From: Petunia secreta
Taxonomy: Eukaryota; Streptophyta; Magnoliopsida; Solanales; Solanaceae
Assembly (NCBI GenBank): GCA_029990175.1
Contig: JARKIP010000011.1
Coordinates: 23,100,001 to 23,164,000 of the forward strand
Direction: 5' to 3'
Length of the DNA stretch: 64,000 nucleotides
Numbering within the stretch: the first letter of the stretch is position 1; every line of letters starts with the position of its first letter. Shown piece after piece: positions 33,086 through 44,147 of this stretch. A program made the position numbers and the translations under genes. Below the pieces are notes generated by a model. That model was not told the origin of the DNA, did not search any database, and was given only the letters and a program-made list of their open reading frames with translations.

Positions 33086-34765
33086 TTGACACCCAATTTT
33101 GTCCCGAAATTTCGAAATTAATTTGCTGACACTTACTTTTTATATAAATTTCAAAATATAGCATTTTGTGTTAATATAAAGCCAAAAATGTCCCTTTTCA
33201 AAAGAAATTATAAAATTTGATGTTTTGTCGCAATTTGGCTATTGTTTGCAAAGTTTTTCAATATTAGCAACATGATATTTTCGGCTTTATATTACCTACA
33301 ATATGCAAAATATTGGGAGCATTTATCTAATTAGAAAGTTTTTCAAATTGATTTACGAAATTAGTTAAAGCTATTAGTTTTTAGAAAATGGTCAGAATCG
33401 TTGTTCATTTTAAATCTCGGCCTATCTACGCAACATTCATATTATACAACACCCAATTTTCTTCTAGCCCAATTTTTAAAACCCCTAACCATCACCCTTA
33501 TAAATCCTAAAAACCCTACCCACTATTCATGGATCTCCCTCACAAAAAATCCTACACAATCACTATTCATCATCTCCCCCAACGCAACTAAAGATCAGAT
33601 CTACACACATTCATATACATACACACACCCCTGGATCTCCTTCTTAACCCATGTCATTCTTTGGCATTTATTGAAAAAATACATACACACACACGCACAC
33701 AGATCTGAAACAGGGGGTAAGGAGATTGGGGATTCGGGAACGGGACAAGGACAGAGGTGTGAATGGGTGTTGGTGTTTGTTCATGACCGGAACTTCATCC
33801 GCTGCTCCGTCGATGTTCTCTGTTCCGTTACTGAAATTGAAGGGAGGGGTGGGGGAGTCTTGCAGCGACGCCACTGGTTTCTTCCAGTTGGTGTCGCTTG
33901 TCTTCCTCCTCTCCGTTCCTCTGCTGCATCACTGCTTCAATTTGTTGGAATCCAGTTGATTGGGGCTCATGACATCTGTTCTGCATCGTGCCTTGTGGGA
34001 GATGAGTTAATGGCTCCAAGCTTGTACTTTGTTCTGAGGATTGAATCACAGATCTGGGTTTTGATTGCCATTGCTATATCTATTCGGTTTTAAGTAATTT
34101 TGCTTGTTATCGTAGACACCTGTTTGACCCGTTATTTGATTCTTGTTATTTTTGCTGCTAATGTATGGTCTTTTGAACCTCACCGGAGAATTTATTTTCC
34201 GGTTATTAGTCACTGCAGAACCATGATTGAACTGTCCCTATTAAACCCGTTTATGATGATGTTGGATGGTGTTACCGTGTATTGGATTGTTCTGCAGTTG
34301 CTTGGCTGGTGATATTCTTTTGGATAGTAGCTGGACATTTCATTAACTGGTGTTGACTGTTGTTGATCTATTTGCTATGTAACACACGGCTCTTGTTGAT
34401 GTTATATGACTGATTTTGGACATGATACTGCACTCCTTAGCTAATAAAATATTGAATTTGAGGTTATGGAATGATATTGAACCGATACTACATTGGCCAA
34501 TGAAAAGTACATATACACGTATTGAGGCCTCGGGATTGATTCGAACATGATACTACACTTGAACAGTCCCGTCCCCGTGTCCCTAAAGCAAAAGGCGATG
34601 ATGAATGTATGCACTTTAATGCAAAACAAGTTGAATAGAGTAATAGAATTGGTACTTGGCATGGCAACACGACCGGCCGGCGTGTTTGCAACCGTACCAA
34701 CATCCCGAGCCTCTACATGACGCGCCATACAAACCTGAGCCTAAATTTTGCAAAAACAAACCCCC

Positions 34766-34841
<76 letters not shown>

Positions 34842-34854
34842 TACTACTTTATTA

Positions 34855-34912
<58 letters not shown>

Positions 34913-35699
34913 TTATTTTCATTACTTATTCACTTTATTATTGTACTAATCCAATTTCATTTTCATATTTTTTGCGAGGAACATTTTGGTGCGAACAATT
35001 CGTGGGCTAACTTACAAATGGGAATATGCATTGATTTGGAGTCATTTGGGGTTGAGTTCGGGCTCAAGCATTCAAGAAAATGAGACGCATTAAAAATTTA
35101 GAAAATTCAAGACTCCTGCGAGTTGATCAATTTCCGGGGTTCTATCTTTAACTTTGCATTCCTTTCCTTAGATATTTATGCAAATAAATGTGTAAAATAT
35201 TTTATTTATCAATAATATTTGACTGTTTGTATATTGCTTTACTTTATGTTCATTACCTTTTATTGTGAAGTCGTTATTTAATATATTGCAAATTGGGGCC
35301 ATCTTAGCAAATGCGTGCAAGTAAAAGAATATTTTGCAAATAAGCTTTTATTCAATTAAGTATTCTTATTATTATTATTACTATTTTTAAATAGAGTAAT
35401 TCTCTTTAAAGAAAAGCGCACTTGTAAATATTTGGAAACCTGTCGGATTAACCGTACTTTACGGAATTTCGAAAGTGCCTTAAAAACCTTCTTTCGAAAT
35501 TAACAAAACCTCTTACTTAGAATCTCTGAAAGAAAGACTGTCTTTTTTCCAAAAATGGAGTTTTGCACGCATTTATTAATTTGGTTCCCTATTTTCCGTA
35601 AATTGGGTGGCGACTCTAAAAACTCCAAAAGAGTTAGTCCATCCTGTCGATATTCCTAAAATTTTAGCCCTTCGGGGTTATATTTTTTGGGGTTCAACA
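33086..35699 (+). repeat. Long 3' LTR of the truncated gypsy fragment
   Basis: A 2.6-kb LTR starts TGTTGACACCCAATTTTGTC and ends GGGGTTCAACA. A TATA-like cttataaatcc at about 33498 marks a probable promoter. Long (TTA)n runs fill about 34766-34840 and 34858-34912. ORFs read through them as poly-Ile, poly-Leu or poly-Tyr and are not genes. Confidence 0.8.
34766..34912. repeat. (TTA)n microsatellites
   Basis: Two near-pure trinucleotide runs separated by ctactactttattac. They lie inside the long LTR. Confidence 0.97.
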
Positions 35700-36108
35700 G
35701 GTCCTACCTCGGCTTCGTGCTCCCCCTCCGCGGCGAGCAGCTCATCCCCAGCTTCGACTTCGGCCTCGGTGTCATCTTCGCCCTCGGCATCGTCACCCTC
35801 GCCGTCATCATCCCTATGAATGACGTCATTAGTACCAGCTACCACCATGGCGTCATCAAGCATGACGTCGCCCTCTTCCTCTATACTGACGTCATCACCC
35901 TCTGCAGCTAAATCGCGTCTGGCCCTCTCCTTACGCCCCTGGGAGCCACCAGCGCTTGAAGTCACCTCACCAACACCTTCCACCTCTATCACCGCAACGC
36001 CGTCACGGTGGTGATAAAATCACCACTAGATATCATGGCGGCGTAGCGAGAAATCTTTGCTCTCTCGCCTGAGTCACTTGAGTCTTGTTTGGAATTTGTA
36101 GTAGACAT
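35700..36108 (-). pseudogene. Antisense coding unit of the Tat-like element, 5' exon
   Basis: On the minus strand an ATG at 36108 starts MSTTNSKQDSSDSGERAKI and runs about 37 codons to a TGA. The acidic continuation in the next frame (35678-35992: VEGVGEVTSSAGGSQGRK, then alternating Glu/Asp/Ala repeats) shows a frameshift near 35995. The sequence then meets the truncated gypsy insertion at 35699 and resumes at 29490. A TATA-like CCTATAAGTA on the minus strand lies about 135 bases upstream. Together with the downstream exons it forms a unit transcribed opposite to gag-pol. The composition, acidic N-terminus, basic middle and coiled-coil end, would suit a nuclear or nucleic-acid-associated protein, but I recognise no known domain. 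Confidence 0.65.
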
Positions 36109-36240
36109 GATCACGATTTTAAATGTGCAAAGATCTTGTTGAAAACAGGGGTAATCAAGACGAAAACGGAAGTTGTTCCTTTTCTCTGGCTACTGTTGCT
36201 TACAAATATTGAAAGTGATGAGAATGGGTCGTGAGGAAAG

Positions 36241-36250
36241 TACTTATAGG
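36241..36250 (-). promoter_or_regulatory. TATA-like box of the antisense unit
   Basis: On the minus strand acctataagta (plus tacttatagg) lies 133 bases before the ATG at 36108, in the short region between that ATG and the 3' LTR. The distance is normal for a plant promoter plus 5' UTR. Confidence 0.5.
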
Positions 36251-36493
36251 TGTGGGAGCAAGCAAGTGGCAAGGCTTCATCATTGTAACGTTGGGGGAAA
36301 CGAAAAAAGCAGCGTGACCGTTCGATCAGCCAACGGGTAAGAGACTTGTGTCATTGAATAGAAATCTGAAAGGACGCGTACCGTTGACAATATTTGAAAC
36401 GCTTGGATAAGATCAAGCTATGTCGCTTTCCTGCGGAATCTCACTCCACTCCTCGGTAACTTCGGTAATTAACCGAGGAGTGGGGGGACTATC

Positions 36494-37048
36494 TGTATTG
36501 GGTAAAAATCGGCTCGCTATGAGTCGCCTCAGCAAGACAGCCTGATAACCGCCGAGCACGTGACGAAAAACCAGTAACCGAAGCAATTGAGTTGATTACC
36601 AAAGTCGGACACCGAGGTCGTCGCCGAAGGTGAGCCGTAAGCTGAGCTTAGGTGACGTTCACTACGGACAAACAGCAGGGCCCAACCACCGAGGTCACAT
36701 ACTTGTACCTCGGTGAATCGCCTCGGTTCGAGCGGCTTTGCAGCCAGCAATTTCAGCCCACTATCTCCACTAATGAGCACTCAGAACGTGGGTCTGAGCA
36801 CTACTAGACATGAGAAACGTAGGCTAGGACCTTGAGTCTATAAATAGCACTTCATTTTGTATTGTACGCATTCAGAAATATATACAGAAACTCTGCCAAA
36901 TTTTGTACTCGTTACGATATATTGAAATCAAGTCACTTTCTCGTGTTTTACGCTTATTTCTTGCATTTTTTTGACTTTGATACGAAGATTTTCTTATATT
37001 CTAACCCAAATTCGATTTATGATCCTAAAACTGATTTAGGCCCATACA
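36494..37048 (+). repeat. 3' LTR of the Tat-like element
   Basis: A 555-bp LTR starting after the purine-rich gagtggggggactatc and ending ggcccataca, next to the duplication ataaa. It carries the same TATA segment tctataaatagcac at about 36837. Confidence 0.93.
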
Positions 37049-37192
37049 ATAAACTTTTTGAAACGAGATTTTCAATGGGCTGGGCATGAAAATTCATCAT
37101 CTTTTACTACTCGGCTTTTATACCAAGTCCAAAGTGACTATTCTTCAAAATGTCTTCGGTGTCTTAAAACTAAGGCTATTCTTTCATCTAAA

Positions 37193-38143
37193 CCAGGGGT
37201 GGGCGTTCGGAATTTCGGTTCGGGTTCGGTTTTTTTAAATTCAGAATTTCAGTTTTCGGTACATAAAGGTCGATACCAAATAGCTAACTAAAATATACTC
37301 GGTTCGGTTCGGAATTATGTAATTCGGTTCGGTTTTTATTTTATAATTTGATTTTTTAATAGGACGGGCATGTATAGTTTTTACAAACTTTATGTGACAT
37401 CTCTAATTAGGTTGCTTTACGAGTATTCATTGTTACATGGGGTGGAATTAATGGGAATTACATGACAAAAAATTAACTCATTAATTATTGTTGCCCAGGG
37501 AGTTGACTACTTTTACTTTAGAAATCTCATGGTTGTTGAATTTGTAAACAACTCTGGGTTGTTTCTTACTGTGTTTCAATTTTAAACATATCTGAATTGT
37601 ACTTTTCTCCTTTTACAACAGTAATAAAAAGTTGAGATATTTTTTCATAAGCTACAATTGGAAGTAATTACGAGCATAACCTTGAAGTCAAGAATAGAGT
37701 AGTAGCAGCTCAATTATAACCTTGAAGTCAAGAATACATTAGTAGCAGCTCAATTTTAACAAGCAACATCTCAACTTTATTTTTGATTTTTATGTGTGTC
37801 TATTTGTATTTGATATTTGAAGTTAGTCACCCCCATCCATTTTAACAATATCATAGACGTTAGTGTCAGTGTGCGTCTATTTGCTATTTGGGCTAAGAAA
37901 GAATTGAGCTTGAATTTGATTTTACTAATTAGAATTGTATTATGTATAGATTTTAAATTTATATTAAAAAAATTCGAAATTTCGGTATTTCGGAATTTGA
38001 ACTTCAAAACCGAATTCCGAACCGAAATATCGAATTTTTACACCGAATAGTGTTCCGAATTACCGAAATTTCGAAACCGAAAAACCAAATTAATTTGGTT
38101 CGATTTTTCGGTTTTCGAATTTTATGCCCACCCTCTAAAATGA
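37193..38143. mobile_element. hAT-like foldback element
   Basis: The termini aggggtgggc (left) and gcccaccct (right) are inverted, and the sub-ends are dense in ttcggttcgg on one side and ccgaaaccgaa on the other, forming foldback arms. The direct repeat ttcatctaaa flanks it at 37183-37192 and 38144-38153, though the hAT norm is 8 bp. No transposase is visible. The family resembles the element at 11548-12693. Confidence 0.65.
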
Positions 38144-38153
38144 TTCATCTAAA

Positions 38154-39539
38154 ATATTGCAAACGTGGGATATACATCATCTAACGCTCTAAAAAGTGGT
38201 TATGGTGCACAAATTTTACTTTATAACCGGTAATTTTCACACCAACAATAATATATGACTTAGGTGTAGAAGATTCTGATGATACTTTACGGAAGAACCA
38301 ATTTATTTATGAAAGTCGTTGAAATTAGCAAGACTAAGACCTCTTCAACGAGAAGGATCTAATTGGATATTTATACTAGAGACTTGTGACACCTATATTG
38401 CACTTGTTCAAGGATAATATTTTTATTTTTCACTTCAAAAGATTTTAGGGTAAAGCAACGGACTTTTAATTTTTTTTAATTTGCTGTCGATGAAACTTCT
38501 AATCATTACTGTTGAAAAACCTCATAATCAATCCCAGTGTCACACCAAAGCTAAATTTCTAACTGAAAATTCTGAAACAATTCAAACAATCACAGCAAAG
38601 GAACTCTTTATTAACACAAGTACTATAATTATACTTGGGAATATGATTATTTGTATCCAAAACTAGTGATTTTTCTTTTATTTTACTGAGTTTTACTGTC
38701 AATTTAATTTCACTAGCATCAATCTAGATCTGTAAATGATTTAAAAAAAAAGTTACATTAACATAAAAACTTGTACGTTTTATGGAAAAAGATAAGCTGA
38801 TCACAATGAAGTGATTAAAAACATTTAGACAAATTATAACTTTTTATCTTTTCCTCTAGTATTTATGATCTAAAGGTATGTTGATATTATACTTCTATCC
38901 ACTATCCAGAGTAATGTTACCATTTCTACGAATTTATACTCTTTTCCCTTTATAAATGTTAATTCTGAACATGAGGATTGAGAAGGATGCTCCACTGTGT
39001 AAAGATCCCTATTTAAATAAGGAATTTTTTCATAACTACCTATCTTACAAGATTTTATTTCATTGAATACTACTTGTACACGGTACCATTTATTAAATTA
39101 TAAATATACCGAAATCTTATCCTCTATCAATTTAAAATAGTTAATCCAAAATATAGAAATATCCCTATTATTAAGCATGATAAATTGCTAAATCTTCTCA
39201 ACTATTTCCAAATATTCATTTCTCCTACGGCATCTCTACCATTTTACCAATTCAATAGGTAAAACATCCTATACAATTTGTGCACATCTCCACCAAAAAT
39301 CTTAATATGAATGATCTTTCTTTTACCATCACGTTATGAATCAAAGAAAATTAGATAAACTACTTTGAGAAACATTTCCTCGTTAGACTTTAACATTTGC
39401 TGCTTGACTTCGCATATACATGACTTAAAACGAGAATATCGGTAAAATTCGAACCAAATGTATCACAAAATTGAGGCAACTTTGAAGTAATAGTATACAC
39501 AAATATACTCGTTATATATATAATATTAACAGTAATATA
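38154..39539. other. AT-rich interval without a recognisable gene
   Basis: I see no conserved coding frame, RNA gene or element terminus. The ORF at 38481-38666 has no recognisable features. The stretch lies between a hAT-like element and the 93-bp array. Confidence 0.5.
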
Positions 39540-39972
39540 GTTATATAGGCGCAATATACCTGATATGTACTACAAAATATATTAGGTATATTGTAGAGGA
39601 GACAAGCTTATAAATATACCAATAATATACCAGTTACTTAGGCTCAATATACCTGATATATACTACAAAATATATTAAGTATATTGGAGAGGAGACAAAC
39701 TTATAAATATACCAATAATATACTAGTTGCTTAGGTGCAATATACCTGATATATACTACAAAATACATTAAGTATATTGGAGACAAGACAAACTTATAAA
39801 TATACCAATAATATACCAGTTGCTTAGGTGTAATATACCTGATATATACCACAAAATACATTAAGTATACTGGAGAGGAGACAAACTTATAAATATACCA
39901 ATAATATACTGGTTTATTAAATGCAATACACCTGATATATACTACAATATATATCAAGTATATTGGAGGTGA
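39540..39972. repeat. 93-bp tandem array, five units
   Basis: The phrase aatatacc/aataca-ctgatat recurs at 39553, 39646, 39739, 39832 and 39925, exactly 93 bp apart. Units contain atataccaataatata and agtatattggaga. The period is divisible by three, so a minus-strand frame (39634-39957) stays open with 31-residue Tyr/Ile/Val-rich repeats; this is a by-product of the array. Confidence 0.95.
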
Positions 39973-40940
39973 AACACATATTTATACGATTCCAGTAATA
40001 TACCAAAAATCTATATTAAATGTACTAAAAAATACCATTAATATAATAATAATAATATATGTAAATATATTAGTAGTATAAGATCATATATTTGTAAAGT
40101 GATATTATGAAAAAATACATGAAAAAGGTCCTCAATTATTCAAGAAAAAATAGAAATTATGCACAAGGAAGATGAAGAAGTTTATGCATCATTTAATTTG
40201 GTAGAGAAGGCAATGGCAACGAGAATAGGGAGAGAAAAGATTATAGTAGCAAACATAAAAAAGAGCAATATATTGAATTTAGGAAAATAAGTAGAAGTGA
40301 AACACTGTAATTAGGACGTTGTTTATTACACAGAAAAAATTTAGTTAAAATACACTATTTTAGGAGAGATATATTTTGTAGTATATCTAAACATTGAATT
40401 TAGTAAAATGAGTAGAAGTGACACTACTGCAATTAAAAACTCTAAATATAGTATAAATTTAACAAAAATGGTATTTTAGTTATTAACTTACATTATTAGG
40501 TAAATAAAATAATTAAATATTTAAACATGGTGTTTCAGGTACTTTTCCCTTTTAAATAAAAATGAATATGCGCTTGGGCTGGGAACATGAATTTTGTCAT
40601 GTTTTAGGTTCATAGAAGATGTAACGGGTCAAAAGTTGGGAAAATTCAGGCCCAAACCTGGCTTATTAACCAGTTTAGTACCTCAATTTCAACCCCATGC
40701 AAAATTAAATTTGGCATCTTAATTACCTCAAAGATTTAAACGTGCTAATTTGATTTGTTAATATCTTCCATATATAGGCTTTGTTTTTATAACACTTTCT
40801 TGTCAGCAATTTCTAGGATTTTGATTTAATTGGACGCATTCTTGATTCTTCTAGTTATTATAGGCCAAGCAAGGAAATTCTAGCTTTGTAAACTCTCAAC
40901 AAAACCCACAAAAGTTGTAGGAGTATTTCTTTTTCATAAA
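39973..40940. other. AT-rich interval downstream of the VPE gene
   Basis: No gene is recognised. It holds short relics of the adjacent array (aatataccaaaaatc) and random short frames. Confidence 0.45.
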
Positions 40941-40948
40941 TAGTATAG

Positions 40949-40969
40949 TACTCCTATGTTATAGGAGTA
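40949..40969 (-). terminator. Hairpin in the VPE 3' UTR
   Basis: TACTCCTAT-GTT-ATAGGAGTA is a perfect 9-bp stem with a 3-nt loop, 27-47 bases past the VPE stop codon. It may influence 3'-end formation or mRNA stability; this role is only a guess. Confidence 0.45.
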
Positions 40970-40995
40970 TTTTTACATCAGTAATTCCCTAAGAA

Positions 40996-43900
40996 TTAAA
41001 GAGCACATGCTTGTTTAGCTGCTGCATCCATTTGCTCCCTCTGAATTCCAGCATTGCACAAGTTAGCAAAGCCACGGACGTGTTTCCTTCCATACGGAGT
41101 TAATTTTCCACAGTGTTCCTCAAATGTCTTGACCTGTACATTTTAAAAATTTTATTCTGTCAGTATATAAAAGTCAAACTCAAAAAAGAAAAAAAAAACA
41201 CCTGAAATGACTAAGTTCTTCCGTGATGTTAATAAACATTTTATGACAAGAAGTTACATTAATTAAGTCATTTTTGTAGTGCTTACAAAGGATTTAAGGC
41301 AGTCCCAGTCATCAACAAGAGATTCTCCAGCAGGTCGAATAGTCTTTAGCACCTCTTGACCTTTCTCAACTCCAAACAGAAGTTCTCCAATATGTCTTAC
41401 ACTGTCATCTACATGTTTTCTCTGTGCTATAGCTTCATTTAGTTGCCTAGATGCTTCATTTTTTCTAGCAGAGCCTTCAGGAGCAGACTGGAACTGTCAT
41501 AATTGATGAAAGAAAAGAGAAGTTAGCAATATATTTCCATCAAATAGAACTGTCCTCAAATGTATTTATGTGAACCGGGACATCCTTTTTAGAAGTTATA
41601 TGCAATATATAGAAGTTAAACTCGTTCAAAGTACCTTAGACCGCAGGTACCAGAGATGAACGTCACGCTGGTTAATCATCTTTGAGGATAGCCTTGACTC
41701 ATGATTTTTGGTAGAAGAATTAGAACCCATGTATCCGAAAAGAGCATCTTTACTTAGATGTAAATCACCATATTGCATTACATGGGAGCCCTCTTGTGTA
41801 TTATTATTTAGAGTTCTTTTACGAACCTGACAATGTAAATATATTCAAAGAGGTCAGGAAACTTGAATTTTGTGAAATTAACTAGCCAATGAAGAAAACG
41901 TTAATTATCAATTAGAAGAAAGTGCTAGCAACGACTGCGAGATTTGAAACTTCTACAAAATGAAATGGTGACTAATATTTTTTACTCATTCATGTCCTGA
42001 TTGATTATTTTTGGCATTGTTGTTGAAAACCTGTTCATTTTACAATTAAAAACTGCTTAATGGTTTATATATCCAAAAAAAGAGAGTTGTTCATCTTACC
42101 ACTTGATATTGCTGCTCCAATGTTTCAACTTGCCGATTGTGCAAATCACTGGTGAACAAGTGCGCGCGCGTTAGTTTGACAAGCTATTATTAAAAACGAG
42201 ACTTAAACCATCAATCAATTATAACAACACCAACAACGGCGATGATGCCGCCTCAATCCCAAATAAGTTGGGGCTTGCTATACCTGTCCTCGAGCCAGGA
42301 AACACTGTACAAGTCTCCTAAACAGACATCCTTGAAATCCTTTGGGGGACATTCACCTATGCAGCCTTCGTCTCCATCTGCACTACAATACGTAGCCCAA
42401 CTGCTCTCATAAGGATTCGATGCTGTTGTTACGTATATGTTTAAACCTTTCGGTAGAAGACCATCAAACATACTCCCTGATTCGCAAGCTTCCAAGTAAA
42501 ATACCTATACAAAAAGTAAGATTCAGAATTTAAACTTGCAATGGATTAGATCTTTTAAGGATCTTATGGTTGAACCAATTGAAAGCGTAACACATTGAAC
42601 CAGGAAATGTTACCAGCTTTCTATATGCCTCATCAAGATTTTTTTTCGTCAACACCTTAATGAGATCGTCGGCAAAGATCATATCATTAGGCATAGCTAA
42701 GAGTAACAAAAAGAAGAAGTATTAAGATATCATAATCAGTATTCAAATTCTAAAGAAATAGTGGTACGACGAAACAGAAGAATAGAATACAAACAAATCA
42801 TCCCAGGGGCACCGTGATCAGCGTAGTAGATAAAGATATGATCATTTGGACCACTGTTCACAACTTTGCCACTGCCCCCAGTGAGAGCAGTCTTATTCCC
42901 AAGGATAACAGCAAAAAAATTGTCAGCGTTACAATGTTCTCCTGTATAATCCTACCTCACACAAAAACAAAAAAGAAATACATGATTAATTAAGTATAAA
43001 ATATTATTGAAATCTTGACAAGTCATACAACAAATGCATTAGAGGGAACCTTGGTTACTCCTTCATAAACATTTTCACCATGAGGACTATTTATGATGAC
43101 TCCAGGTCTGGGGTTCTCTTTATTGTAAGCAATGTCATCGTACATGAATACTATTATGTTCTCATCTTTCAGACCTCCTTGTTTTAGTAGTTGATAAGCG
43201 TGACATACATCAGCCTGAAATTATCAAACAACAAAACCAAAAGGTTAAGGAAGATCTCAAGAAAGAAATTAGCTAGAAAGGCGTTGCAAGTGAAATGTTA
43301 TTTGGTGGTTCCAATTGTAGAAAATAATCAAGTTTTTAGGCCATACACTTAACAACTTTATACGTTAGGCAGCCTTCTGGACAGCTAGAATTTAAATTTA
43401 GCACAGGCGGGAAGTTTTTTGCAGAAATAACCTTTATGGTGATGAGAACTAAAGTCGTAGCGCTCCACCAGGAAGTCCAAGACGCCAAAACCATTTTACA
43501 AGGTTTTTGTAGGGGTGAAAAGTCTCACAATGTCGTAAATCACCCTACGTTTTACACTTATTTCAAATGCATCCCAATTGCATTAAATATTAATTATTTC
43601 TCAAAGTAGATTTTTCGTTTAGATGTTGTAGTTCCAGCCTTTCGTTACAACTCCATCCTACAATCCTACATGATCAACATCCCCCACCAAGTGCACCCAC
43701 TTTCTCCCTTATTCACATGTCATCCCCAAAAAATAAGTACTTCGTCTTCAGCCATTTAATTGATCGATATATTCAACCTCAAACATCGATTTGTCTAAAG
43801 CAAATTAAATGAGATGAAAAGAGTAATAAAATCTAGTTAAAGGGAAAAAATTTCTGAACATGACCTGGTGTCTGTAATTAAACCAATAATTTGATCCAGC

Positions 43901-44047
43901 TACCAGCACAGCCCATTTGGTTCCAATTGAGTTGTCATGGTTAGCGTTACTGATCTCATGCAATAAGCTACGAGCCTCAGCAGTACAAACAGCTAGGACA
44001 AAAAGTGCAACTAGGAATAATGTGGTACCACCATATTTTTGAACCAT
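40996..44047 (-). CDS. VPE: Legumain / vacuolar processing enzyme (C13 cysteine protease)
   Basis: An asparaginyl endopeptidase that matures vacuolar proteins and takes part in vacuole-mediated cell death. The minus-strand exons are 44047-43865, 43214-43050, 42951-42795, 42696-42614, 42504-42284, 42148-42100, 41826-41635, 41493-41287 and 41133-40996. They total 1395 bp, or 464 residues, with every junction GT...AG and in phase. Residues 1-25 form a signal peptide (TLFLVALFVLAV). Residues 43-61 are WAVLVAGSNYWFNYRHQ. The catalytic His is 162 in YYADHG and the catalytic Cys is 203 in YLEACESGS. VCLGDLYSVSWLED follows, and the C-terminal inhibitory prodomain contains SAPEGSARK and LVDDWDCLK. Nine exons and this length are usual for plant VPEs; the C-terminus ends early at KQACAL. 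The SAPEGSARK and KGQEVL wording resembles vegetative alpha/gamma VPEs. SNYWFNYRHQ departs from the usual SNGYWNYRHQ. No disabling mutation was found, and it is the only intact host gene I recognise here. Confidence 0.93.
42216..42276 (-). mobile_element. SINE-like 3' tail in VPE intron 5
   Basis: On the minus strand agccccaacttatttgggattgaggc followed by a TTG-rich run resembles the 3' end of tobacco TS-type SINEs, which finish in TTG repeats. It begins 7 bases past the exon 5 donor site and is in the same sense as the gene. Only the tail is seen, so the SINE is heavily truncated or the match is to a shared tail. Confidence 0.55.
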
Positions 44048-44140
44048 TTTCACACAATACGAATGATTTTAACTTAATTAGAAAAGCAATTAGTTGGAGT
44101 TGTGCTTTGATTGGTGAGTTAATTCATTGGATGTGCGAAA

Positions 44141-44147
44141 TTTATAG
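44141..44147 (-). promoter_or_regulatory. TATA box of the VPE gene
   Basis: CTATAAA on the minus strand (plus tttatag), 94 bases before the ATG at 44047, predicts a 5' UTR of about 60-70 bases. Confidence 0.65.

Larger units (their letters stand above)
29491..35699 (+). mobile_element. 5'-truncated long-LTR gypsy (Ogre/Tat-like) fragment
   Basis: This insertion splits the antisense unit of the Tat-like host. Its right end is a full 3' LTR (33086-35699). Its left part (29491-33085) is non-coding internal sequence of the kind found before the 3' LTR of large Tat/Ogre elements, ending with the polypurine tract aaagaggggcagc. There is no 5' LTR, gag or pol at 29491 and no clean duplication (ggccc against ggtcc at best). 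It is therefore a truncated or recombined copy. Tandem repeats occur at 31733-31840 (about 33 bp, ttcgccttataaatgaacg) and 32078-32270 (95 bp, two units). Confidence 0.7.
16963..37048 (+). mobile_element. Tat-lineage Ty3/gypsy retrotransposon with three nested insertions
   Basis: LTRs at 16963-17504 and 36494-37048 share both ends (TGTATTGGGT...GGCCCATACA) and are flanked by the duplication ATAAA (16958-16962 and 37049-37053). The element itself is about 10 kb once nested DNA is removed. Gag, protease, RT, RNase H and integrase lie in gypsy order on the plus strand. A minus-strand coding unit lies between pol and the 3' LTR, a hallmark reported for some Tat elements. The wording of RT (CVDYTNLNKACPKDSYLLPRID) and the gag tail also fit Tat. 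The frame is broken by several stops. Confidence 0.9.

Noticed and set aside
33401..34093. A 230-codon plus-strand ORF
   Set aside because: It lies entirely in the long LTR of a truncated gypsy element just after a promoter-like TATA; composition is not protein-like and no domain is visible.
34656..35083. Three overlapping plus-strand ORFs with poly-Tyr, poly-Ile and poly-Leu
   Set aside because: They are the three frames of a (TTA)n microsatellite inside an LTR.
35820..36014. Plus-strand ORFs rich in Ser/Pro near 35607-36014
   Set aside because: They are complements of the acidic exon of the antisense unit.
39634..39957. Minus-strand ORF of Tyr/Ile/Val repeats
   Set aside because: It is a reading of the 93-bp tandem array; there is no reason to think it is translated.
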